From contig JAACJP010000022.1 of assembly GCA_013368375.1 (NCBI GenBank), positions 124,001-188,000 on the forward strand: a stretch of 64,000 nucleotides of DNA. The letters are read 5' to 3'. The notes beneath the pieces are model-generated. The model had not been told where the DNA came from and searched no databases. It saw only the letters and a list, made by a program, of their open reading frames with translations. How positions within the stretch are numbered: the first letter of the stretch is position 1; the number at the start of each line of letters is the position of its first letter. Origin of the DNA: Tricholomella constricta (taxonomy: Eukaryota; Basidiomycota; Agaricomycetes; Agaricales; Lyophyllaceae). Positions 46,629 to 56,644 of this stretch are shown piece by piece. The translations under genes were made by a program, and so were the position numbers.

Positions 46629-48295
46629 TTATAATAAGCCCACAAGCACAGAGGAGATAACCAGGGCCACACAAGCCACATCGACAACAATCCTCGCTGA
46701 AGCACTCGACGGCTTTGTGATAGACGTTGGACCCGGGGCGACCGACGTCTGCGTGGCAGATCCTGCTTTGGAGAAAATGTCCGTTTGGGCACCTAATAAT
46801 ATATATACAGCTTAGGAAGGAAGGGTCCAGATCTACACCAAGACAAGACGCACCATTTGAGAAGCCTAGTTTCGCATTATATGCCGGTGACCTTGGCTCC
46901 CCCGATAGATCCTCGCCGCTGACTTCGATGTTGTTCCCTTCCAGCTGGTTCCAGTACACCATCTGCTTGGGGCCTTTCGTACACTTGGACTGATCGTCCT
47001 CACACCATGTTGGCGGAGACCCCGGGGCAACAGCTGCGTTCCCTGTCCATCCGGTCACTTTGCACCTGTAGGGGAGCATGTACATGTTGGGCTCGCCGCA
47101 CCTATGATGGAAAGAACGATAAAAATAACGGATTAGACATGAGCAAAGGCAAAAACCTACACGTACTTACCCATTTGGTACCTATATCGATATTGATGGG
47201 CCGTTGGTGAGCAATTGAGATGAAAGGATGAAAGTGGTGCGTACCCATCCCCACTACAAGAAATGGCATGTCAGCAAGGTTGACGAAGGAGACGCAAGAA
47301 AACTCACAGCACAAATGCAGCCCTCTGGGGGACAAGCAGGAAGATTTGGGACTGAATACATCGCGAGGCGTTCCCAGGGAGAACTATTGCAGTCACTATC
47401 AGACATAGACAAAAGAAACACGATAAGTGATCATACTTATATAGAACGGTGAACACCACCAAATTCTCAGGCGTAACTTTCGTAATATCAGACTAAGGCA
47501 ACAGTCAATACTCCATCAAAGCTCATTGCAACGAGAAAATACTTGGTATGAGATTGCAAATGCAGATCCAGCAGCCATGCTTTGATTCTGTGCGTGAACT
47601 ACAATTCCAATAACTCGATCAGACAAAGGTGCAGGATACTCGATGATCTACACTTACTGTTTGGCTCCGTAATACATGGTGGGACCTCCCCTGGAGGTGT
47701 TTCCCCCAGCCCTGGATGATCCTCCCCGTCTGCGAACCTTCCAGTGCGGATTCCTTTGAATGAGAAAGTCGTAAAGGCACGGTTGACTGCCAGTTCAACC
47801 GTGAAGGCTCCATTAGCAGGTCTGAACGTGATGAAGTCTGTTGGAATTTCTCCGGAGAATAAGAACGGATGCGCACAGTTCGAGAAAGTCGCCAGGCGCT
47901 GGAGGAAATTCATCGCACTAAGAGCGGGACGTGTCGGGCACTGTCAGAGCCCTCATCGCCATCTTGGAACATCAGCACACACTTTGTTGACGTGATGCAT
48001 CCACCAGTCAGAAAATGGAAGCTAGAATGATGATGATGAGTGTTTTTAATCGCCAGCAGATAGCAGAATTGCAACACACTTGAAATAACGGGTTCACAGC
48101 TGCGTTGGTTGAGGGATCGTCCGTTCCGGAAGTTCCGTTGAGGCAGTACATTCCTTGAAAAGCAAAGTTAGCTTGACAGATTCATTAGCTGATTTACAAG
48201 GATGGCATGCCTTTGTGCCATGCCGCAACATGTCCGTGCACGCTGCGCAGCAGCGAGAAGAAACTCATGAGTAAGAGGGTAGTAGTGTATTTCAT
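46629..48295 (-). CDS. AA14 lytic polysaccharide monooxygenase, GPI-anchored type
   Basis: Secreted copper enzyme of family AA14, which in wood-decay basidiomycetes is reported to cleave xylan bound to cellulose. The ATG at 48295 gives a signal peptide (MKYTTTLLLMSFFSLLRSVHG) with cleavage before His. That makes His the mature N-terminus (HVAAWHKGMPSL), as the copper brace requires. Next exons carry GMYCLNGTSGTDDPSTNAAV, then WWMHHVNK with the second copper His, and CDEFPPAPGDFLEL. They are followed by GAFTVELAVNRAFTTFSFKG, MYMLPYRCKVTG, PPTWCEDDQSKCTKGPKQMV and YWNQLEGNNIEVSGEDLSG. The last exon is Ser/Thr-rich (QTDIFSKAGSATQTSVAPGP) and ends in a hydrophobic tail (VACVALVISSVLVGLL, stop 46629-46631) typical of GPI-anchor addition. 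The gene has many short introns and all family blocks are present. Confidence 0.88.
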
Positions 48296-49255
48296 GGTTG
48301 GCTCGTAAATAGGAAGATTTTGGCGGGAGGGGAATGTAATTTATATATTCGCACGGAGAGGGAGAGCGTTCATACTGAGTTGACAGGAGCCGACTCGTGT
48401 TGAACGCGTCCATGCAACGAAGTCCGACGGACAAAAGGTTTCTTTGTCATAAGTGATCGGCACAGCCACATGTCGTTCGATCAGCCGGTGGGCGGCATTG
48501 ATTTCAAGTTTTGAAGTTTACGTAACGACTTGTTCTCCAGTTCGGTACTTTGCAGGGCAGGAGTCGTCCTCGGAGAGAATGTATGACAGTTTGTGTGAAG
48601 GATTGAAGTTTGGACCGTAAGCAACTGGGCCTGGAAAATGCTAGCCAATAGCTTTTAGTCCCACCCGTTCGCCTGTGAGTTGCGTTTTACAGCCCATTGT
48701 TCCTTAGACGGTGTTTGGTCGTTGAGCTCGAAGGTAACCACGTCTGTGCCCGGTGCCGGCCGCCCATTCTCTTCGCCAGTTGAACAATGGCAACGCCTTG
48801 TATTCATATTGATGGCCCGAGACTGCCTGAAAGAGGCCGGAGCCCTCTTTCGCACAGTACGGACAGCGCGAAAAGGTGTCGGAGAATACACCCTGGCCAT
48901 ACGTGGGTAAAAATTAGAGGTTCAAGGTACTCCTGTGTAATTCAGCTGGACTTTTTTTTTGTTCACGGAGCACATATATGATAGCACAAATAGTTTACCC
49001 AGATGACTGCAGTCTGCAGTCCGTCGGGCCTCACCAGCTCAAAGGATCGTACCTGCGTATTTCGGCCAGCCATCTGTCGCCGCGATCATCCACTTCAACT
49101 TACGTGAAGCAGTTGTCAATCTGACCATAGGTAAGAGATCAACGTTTTCACAGATGCGAGCAAAAATGACATACATTTGATGCAATTCTCCACCGGAATT
49201 TGCAAAGGAAAGCATTAGAATACAGCAATAGGTACAAAGAGCGAGTACATAATGA
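48296..49255. other. Intergenic stretch, AA14 promoter side
   Basis: No gene recognised. Overlapping frames on both strands at 48655-48910 are mirror shadows without motifs. It should contain the AA14 promoter and the 3' flank of TAF6. Confidence 0.35.
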
Positions 49256-50182
49256 TCACAGCGAATTGGCAGACCCGGACATACCTAACATTTCTCTAGC
49301 CCAAGCGGCGTCCGCAGCGACCCTCTCCGCGAACAAATCTCCAAGCACCTCCCTTAACTGAGCGACTACCGCAGCATCTGCCGGTTTAGCCATGTCCAGC
49401 GAGTACACCATATCTGATGTTGGCTGCAGTACACGCAGGGCGTCCTGTATCGAAAGGTCGATGAAAAACCAGAAAAGGAGATGACAGAAATGTAACGGAC
49501 CATGACAGAATTAATCAGCGCCCCAGATTCGCCGCCATTTCGACATTCACTTTCCACAACCTTCGCGCCCCCACCTTCCACAAGCCCCTTCCGCACAGCC
49601 TCCTTTCCAACACCCACGAGCCCGCGAATCGCACCTTCGCGTGTACCCTTGCTCTTTCCCGGCGAGATGAGGGCAAGAAGAAGGGTTTTCATGATGCGCG
49701 GGGACAGGGAGGGATATGTTGTTGAATGCTGGGTTAGGACGCGGGATAGAGTCTGCGATGCTGTCGTGCGCAAATGCGTGGCGTGCGACGGAGGAAGGGT
49801 TGAGTGTAGCAGCGTCGATAGGATGGGCGGCAGGATTTGATGGAGCTATAAGTGTGCGACTTGAGCTGCGTTGAGAGTCAAGAGAAAAGACGACTTACGT
49901 AGGGCTCTACGAAAAGCGTGTTATTTTCCAGCAAAGCGCTGATGACACTCAACATGACATCCAAGGTCTTCCCGTCGCTCTCACTTTGTACACCTTCCTT
50001 CAATGACCCAACGACGCCTTCTCCCACCCATCGTATCAGGTATGGTAGAAGGGCTTGTAAGCCTGCATCGTTCCTTAAACTCGCCAACGCAGCTGTTCGT
50101 TTCGTGTGATCGTCGGATAGCAATGACGTCGTGAGGCGCGTATAGTACAGCTGCAATTCCCGAGATAGCACTTGCTTGACAA

Positions 50183-50214
<32 letters not shown>

Positions 50215-50790
50215 CGCTTCGCAGCAGGATTTTGTGCAAGAAGCGAACCATTCCCATTGACCAGCAATTCGGTTTTTGTAGTGTCGACGTCCGTATCTCG
50301 TGGAATAGCCGGCGGATTCTCCGGAATTAGAGGCTGCACACCTTCCACAGCAAGCCAATGCGCCGTCCAGCTCACTCCTTTCGGTAGCGTGATTTTCTCT
50401 TCCCGGAGAACGCGGTCAAAGTCGATCTCTTCGTCTTCCACGAAGTAGACTGGACCTGCCGCAGGCACATGTGGGAAAGGTAAAGCTCTTCGAAACGTTG
50501 GTGGGTTAGATGACGAATGGCCGTAAAGAGGCTCGATGTTGAGGACGCGAAATGCCTGGTCGATATCGGATGTGGTCATCGTGGTTCGTCGTCCATGTCG
50601 CATAAATCGTGCAGCTTCCTATTTACGATTAGGAAGAGAGATAAGCAGAGGCTTTCAGTACCCACTTCGATGACCTGATGTATCCGGTACTCTACATCGC
50701 TCGCCAGCGCTGACGCAACTGGATCTGAGATGTTTATGCCCAACGATTCAGCAGCATCCTTGACGGGCCAGAAAGGTTCATTATCAACAT
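49256..50790 (-). CDS. TAF6: TFIID subunit TAF6
   Basis: General transcription factor subunit; pairs with TAF9 through a histone fold in TFIID and related complexes. The upstream exon reads PVKDAAESLGINISDPVASA and ASDVEYRIHQVIEEAARFMR, then HGRRTTMTTSDIDQAFRVLN, the histone fold. The TAF6-specific linker (NIEPLYGHSS, PTFRRALPFPH, GPVYFVEDEEIDFDRVL, KGVSWTAHWLAVEG) follows. A run of ten Gln (near 50190-50220) precedes the helical repeat domain (SRELQLYYTRLTTSLLS, QALLPYLIRWVGEGV). It ends DLFAERVAADAAWAREMLG, stop 49256-49258. The first exon or start codon was not identified: the frame runs back to about 50790, where an acceptor-like CTAG lies just upstream. Confidence 0.85.
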
Positions 50791-51709
50791 GATTACTAGC
50801 GCCGAATCCTCACTTTTATTGCATCGATCTTATAAACTCCTGTATGTTGGACCTGGCCTACGCGTGGTTTCGACTTGCTCATCGAGGAGGAGAATCACAG
50901 GGACATGTGGATGTGTTTGGCACTCTCGTGTTCAGCAAATAGAGCAATACACATCCCACGATAATTCAAATTGGGCGCGCGCTGAAATGAGCTGAACACC
51001 GATGTTCATTTGAATCCTGGTCAGCCGTCGTTGAAACATGAACGTTGCATGAACATCAAGGGCAGGGTGGATATGATGTCTCGAAGGGACCAATAACTCA
51101 GATAAACGGCAGATCTGATTACGGAGGGGCCAAGCACCTGCCCTCCGACTCGCCGCTCATGCAAATCCAAACAAACCTCTGATCAAAATCTGATGACTCC
51201 AAGCTTGACCATGTCTCGAGCGAGCCGAAATCCGCCCACAAGTATACTACCCTTCCCCGAGTCGCACTTCCACGCGATTGAATAAATGTTTTTCCCACAG
51301 AAGATACCCCAAAATCCATTCAGAATTCCAGGTTGATCCGGCTCGCATAACAATCAAATTATTGCAACAAGGATCGCGCGTCTGAGGGAGAAAAGCGTTT
51401 GGACGGTGACCAGTCAAAAGCCCAAAAGACTTGTAACCGATATTCCCAGTCCGCGAAGCGAGGCAAGTCGTGCATCCAGATATTTGTCGCGACAGACATA
51501 TCCATTCGTGTGACAGCAGCTCTGGCCCGAAGCCCTGCACAGGGCAGAATCCAAACTTTCATGAGATCCGTGTCGAACAGGCTGTTGATCAAAATATCCC
51601 AATGGAATAACCACCCATGCTTGGCGAACTGTCGATCTTCGCAGCTTGAATCTTGTTGTGGGTAACTGACCACGCGAACAGTCAAGGTCAAGTCTTGCTC
51701 TGGGAGACG

Positions 51710-51779
51710 ATGTCAATGACGTGACATATGGCGCGTATCTCTCCCAGGATCTGTAACTCGGAGGACCAATGCGAATTCA
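51710..51779 (+). repeat. 70-bp direct repeat, copy 1
   Basis: Starts ATGTCAATGACGTGACATAT and ends CCAATGCGAATTCA. Copy 2 begins 121 bp downstream and differs at one base (CTGTAACTC versus TTGTAACTC). Confidence 0.9.
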
Positions 51780-51830
51780 CAGCCGTAAAGCCTCAGTGGA
51801 GTTGCGTCTCCCCACTTGCTCTGCATGTCA

Positions 51831-51900
51831 ATGTCAATGACGTGACATATGGCGCGTATCTCTCCCAGGATTTGTAACTCGGAGGACCAATGCGAATTCA
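51831..51900 (+). repeat. 70-bp direct repeat, copy 2
   Basis: Near-identical to 51710-51779; the 51 bp between the copies is unique. One mismatch implies a recent local duplication. Confidence 0.9.
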
Positions 51901-52429
51901 AACATGCTGATCGACTTACATCACCCGGTAACCTCTGTCAGAATGTGCAGCATACTCATGTGGGTGCGATACGTTGTATCGTTCTCGCGATCCACGCATC
52001 GTTACAAACCTGCTTTGATACGCATTGTGTATATTTTTACATGTATTGAGGGCGGTGTCCCCACCAATTGTCGCTTAACCCGTCTCCCGAGTCGGAACTT
52101 AATTATGACGCAGGATAACTTCATCACTAGTGGCGGAAAGTTTATACACTTCCATGGCGGCCATGGTGCATCTGCAATCACGCTCCCACCCACCGAAACT
52201 GACAGTCGCTTACTTGGCGCTCCAGACAGCTCCGCACATCCTCGGATCGACGTACGCACGCGAATCGATATTCACAAGGGATCAGTGGTATGCAAGTCTC
52301 GACGCACCGTGTCGAATTTTCATTGGACAGCTTGACCGACACGGGAAGTTGGATAGAGATCGTTTCAGTCCTGAGTCCAGCGATGTGGGCGGCGGCAGAG
52401 TTTTACCCACAAAAATTTAATAGCAGAGG

Positions 52430-52690
52430 ACGAAGGGTGCATATTAACTTAGTATGGTATGTGGCAGGGATACACCCAAATCATAGACGATGGGAACTGG
52501 GGATGCGGCTCATCGAAGCGGTGTAAATAAAGGTCCAAGAGGATGGCATCACCAGGCTGAAAGCGTTGATACAGTAGGTGCACGAGAGGTTATATGAGGT
52601 TGGCTTCGTCAACGGTGCCCAGGATGGAAATTCTGGGGAGGTTTAGATGCTGTTTTGCCTGGACAGTGAGGGAACCCAATTGAATTCTTA
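52430..52690 (+). pseudogene. Relic of a GNAT-type acetyltransferase C-terminus
   Basis: One frame reads VAGIHPNHRRWELGMRLIEAV and then, past a TAA, VQEDGITRLKALIQ. Past a TAG it continues VHERLYEVGFVNGAQDGNSGEV, and ends at further stops. The HPNHRRWELGMRLIEA part resembles the acetyl-CoA loop and helix of GNAT proteins, and the later part their final strand (HERLYE.GF). Three in-frame stops and no start make it a decayed gene. The family call is by pattern only. Confidence 0.5.
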
Positions 52691-52708
52691 GCCAAAAGAA
52701 ATAAATTG

Positions 52709-52936
52709 TTACTCGGCGGCGACACCTTCCGGGAGCTTGGTTTTGAGGTTGCCACCACCATCCGTGACCAGGTCTTCATCATCAGCCACACTGTATGAGT
52801 AAGGATCTGTAAAAAAGCTTCTGTATGTTCAGAGAATTTCTGAACGCTGACAGCCTGAGGAAAAGCGCCAAGCACGATGGGAGTTGCTGGTACTCACCAG
52901 GTCCATGTTGAGACGTCGCGGAGTTAATAAAAGTGT
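52709..52936 (-). CDS. Small unidentified protein, short exons
   Basis: The last exon reads DPYSYSVADDEDLVTDGGGN and LKTKLPEGVAAE with a stop at 52709-52711, following a TTTTTTACAG acceptor. A preceding exon after CCTCAG may encode AVSVQKFSEH, and an ATG (MDL) before a GTGAGT near 52925 may be the start. The acidic, glycine-containing end is not like the neighbouring transporter. No family recognised. The phase between exons is not fully resolved. Confidence 0.35.
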
Positions 52937-53364
52937 GATACGAACGCGCGACTCCAAGGACAAAGCACTTACATCTTCCGAAGGAAAAAAAAATAAATTT
53001 GAGTATCCCATTCTGATAAGTTTCCTACTCCGAGGATAAGGAAGACTTGAGTGATAGTTCCGGTAATTCCCTTTTGCTGGAGTCGTGCAGAACCTATGCG
53101 AAACTGGTCATTAAACCATCTACGGTTTTCACCGGTGTGCCAAGGCGCTGATATGTTTCGTATACTGGAGATCAGAAAATTGAGCAGGCTTGGACGAGAG
53201 ATGATGCCATTCCTCAAGTCGGATAGGAAAATTGCAGGCACCGAATCTCAAGATACTGGAAAGATCAAGGAGCTTTCAAGTCAACACAGTTCTGGTTCAA
53301 AAGAAGTAGGGTTACATTGATACGAAATGGAAGAGAAAGTAATGGACATACACAGTAACCTCGA

Positions 53365-55870
53365 TCAGAAAAGGTATCGATACCCTTTTCTTCTTTCCAT
53401 TGCCTGCTCGAACGTAAGGCCTTCCAGCCGTGCTGCCTCTTCAACTCTAGTTCTGTCCGCATCTTCCAAAGCTGCATTTTCATCAGCATCCAGTTGCTTA
53501 TTCTTTCGAATTAGCATCTGTCTTATCACTTCGAAATCGGAGTCAGCTTGATAATAATAGTTCGAAGGCTTCAATAGTACCGATTCCAATGAAGGTACTG
53601 AAAACGAGGGCAGCAAGTGATATGGCTAAGGATTGATGATATTCCGGCCCCCATACTGCCTTCCAGGTGTAAGATCCGATACTAGATGTCATGACCTCGA
53701 TCAATGAAAAGGCACAGCAGCCTGATGATTGGGGCTTACAGGTTTCCTACGTTTCCAACGCCGTTGACTATTCCGATGGCTGCAGCGCGCTTTCTATACG
53801 GCAAGGCACATCAATACTTTGCTGGCTACAACGTAATGGTATCCTTACGCTGGAGGCCGCGGAATAGCGTTCGAAACCCACACGAGCGTCATGGCAAACC
53901 CTACATGCAAGTGATTAGAGCTGGAATCATGTGTTTGACATAATTCGACTTGCCAACGTATCCACAGGCCATGAGGAACATAGCCACGTAGCGCCCCGGA
54001 ATCGTCATTGTGGACAGCCCAATGATGTAACCGAGAATAACGCCCCACCACCAGCCAGTAATATGGAAAAAGCGTTCACCTGTTCGATCCGCGTGCCACG
54101 CATTAAGACAGCAAACAATGGCTGCGAGGATCCACGGTGGTCTATGGAAAGTCAGTTATTAAAGGTGAACGACGGAAGTCAGAACTTACGCTGCAAGGAG
54201 TAAGCTGACCGTCGTTGAAAACCCAAGGGTCTGGGTCAATCTGAAATATGAGGTCAAGAGTATACAAGGGAGATAGGTCAAGGAAGACGCACGTTGGGAA
54301 GAATTGTACAAAACTTAAACCCAGAAGTTGTGATACTGTCTGGAGAGCGAACAGAAGGACGATTGGATCTTTGACGGCCATCTTGAGGCCTTCCAGCGGT
54401 CTAGAAAGGATGGAAGGATTCTGACTGACTGACAAGCGGCAGTTCGAGGAGGAACACTCACGAGTCTTCGGCATTATCTTTATCGGCTTCTCCTGCATCT
54501 TCTGAGAGTCGAGCTTGAGCAAGCCGGCGGTCTTCCGCCGTTATCCAACGTGTATTGTTTGGCTGGAAGGAATGTTAACAAAGTGCCACTTTCTCTTCAT
54601 GGAATATAACAAACGTAGTCTGGTAGGAGCCACCTGTCACCATCTGTAAGAACAAGAAATAACAGAATAAAAGTAATCCATGACAGACATGCTCGCAAAG
54701 CCGATGACAATCGTGATCGAACCCTGAGAAAAAGATTCTAGGGAATATCGTGAAGCGGCAACGTGTTCAATACCTCGATGAAGAACAGCCTAAGCGTTGA
54801 GGATATCAGCCGAGTAAAGACGATTGAAATGGGACAATGCACTTGCCATCGCCATGCTCGGATGCCCCGTTTACCCTCCATATTTGACAAGATACCGGCA
54901 GCTATCAACTAAGCAAACGAGTACGATCAAGGAATGACGAGCACAATATTTGCAATGCAGCTTACAGCACCGAATGCATTTGATATAAGAAGGCCACCGT
55001 AGAGAATCGCTGAGCGGAACGCCAATTCCTATGCGCCACGAGTGAGTAATATCCGCTATATAAGTAAGGGAAGTATAGCACCTTCTTCGTATACCATCGC
55101 GATAATAGATATACAGCGCCTGGATAGAATGCCGACTCCGGAAGGCCAATGAAAACGCGGCACGCAAGGATTCCACCAAAGTCTTTCGTTACCTGCGCTC
55201 GATCATAAGACTTGTGCGTAAGAATCTCAACGGGCGACAAACCCCAGTAAGAGCGCTCGTTAAACCCCACAAGACAACGCAACCGCCTATGTACAAAGAT
55301 GGCCTGACACAGTGAGATCAGAATATCGATACAGGGCGATAAGCTGGCCCGGATAACACACCGTGTGATATAATTAAGAAGCTGCAAGGTGTGTCAATCA
55401 GCAGGTTGCACGATATGAGTTGTGCCACATAGATCAGATGACTCGCCATATTCGAAGGTATCTGAGCTGGACAGTAGGAAACAAACAGGATTGCAATGAC
55501 GGTCGCATATTGGATGTCTGAAGGCAGGTAAATAACACTGCATGGGCTCCCAGAGGAGAGAATACGTGCCCGAGATGTGCAGGTCTTCTTGCATCCCTTT
55601 CAGCCTCGCCGTCGTAATGCCGTTTCGCTACCAATTTCTAGAGTCAGGACAGAATATCGAAATTGTCTCAAGTATATCACGTACGTCGATATAGTTCATG
55701 ATGTATATGACGACGATGGTCGGCAACACCCTCGAGTCGAGCTTGCGCACAAGCTTGCGTTCTGCCGCCACCCTCTCAGGAGTCCCAGGTTCCGGAAGCG
55801 TCCCGAGAATGTCTTCGCCAGGAGGTTTATGTTCCTCGATAGATATGCTTTCCTTTTCCTTTTGGCTCAT
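53365..55870 (-). CDS. MFS permease, allantoate/nicotinate (DAL5/TNA1)-like family
   Basis: Proton symporter of the anion:cation symporter branch of the major facilitator superfamily, which takes up organic anions such as allantoate, nicotinate or pantothenate; the substrate here is unknown. The ATG at 55870 starts an acidic N-terminus, followed by VRKLDSRVLPTIVVIYIMNY with the conserved MNYID. Later exons carry GGILACRVFIGLPESAFYPG and AVYLLSRWYTKK (motif after TM4) and a degenerate LFFIEG loop. PNNTRWITAEDRRLAQARLS, diagnostic of this branch, precedes an acidic loop and KDPIVLLFALQTVSQLLGL. The C-terminal exon (53365-53616) reads FRYYYQ-type residues then QMLIRKNKQLDADENAALED, ending YRYLF. 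Many introns; exon edges in the middle are approximate, and one or two transmembrane exons were not cleanly resolved. Confidence 0.75.
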
Positions 55871-56644
55871 GACGGGATTGCACCTGGGGGTGCCAATGAA
55901 AAAGGATGGGATAGTACGTTAGCAACATAGGAAACATTTCCTATCTTGATATAGCCTTTAGAAGCGAACTCCAGACTTCTATGACAGAGTAGTGAATGAC
56001 GGGTACGGGCCGTGTTATGGAGAAGGGGCACACTCCGAAGCGCCCATTTTTACACGTCTTGTGTCACACAGTGGCGTGCAACAGTCCCCCCTCCCAGAGC
56101 GAGAGAGATAGCCTTCTTAGCCCAGAAAGGAAGCGCGTAAGGCGCCGAAGACAGCCCTCTGGGGAGAGAAGATAGTCAGATATTCGAAAAATACGATGTA
56201 GCAAGATAAATTAACGCGTATACTTGCAATTGGGAAGCTTGAAACTTACGCGGCAATCATTATAAGTTAGATCACGTGGATGGACAATTTCTCCTTCAGG
56301 AGAGCTCGAAGTCCATGAGGAGGTCATCGGGTCGATGAACTGCATGGAAGGGGAGCAAAAATTCTATCCGTGCGACAGATACGAGAATAGAGTTTGAAAG
56401 GGGTTGAAATATTATCAGCCCACGGATCGAAGGACCACTGAGCCTCCACTGCCGGCAGCTAGTATAAGTTGTAAGTCTTAGGAGGTTTGCCATCGCCCAT
56501 CCACATCCCGACAGTATTGTCCATGTTTTATATTAACAAGTCGTAGATCCCAAATATACCGTGAGGCCCGGGCCGTGAGATACAAATCAAGGATACACAT
56601 ACATAGATATGCCCAAGATGTTGTCAGTCATCATCGTCCACCGC
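55871..56644. other. Intergenic stretch
   Basis: 5' flank of the MFS permease and 3' flank of the GH5 gene. A purine-rich run (GAGCGAGAGAGATAG) lies near 56100. No gene seen. Confidence 0.35.

Larger units (their letters stand above)
50800..52429. other. Gene-poor stretch with a 70-bp duplication
   Basis: A minus-strand open frame at 51359-51716 (containing DILINSLFDTDLMKVWILP and YRLQVFWAFDWSPSKRF) looks protein-like but matches nothing I know and lacks clear splice partners; it may be an isolated exon or relic. The rest shows no gene. Confidence 0.3.

Noticed and set aside
48655..48910. Overlapping open frames on both strands as a small gene
   Set aside because: Neither frame has recognisable motifs, splice partners or codon bias that distinguishes one strand.
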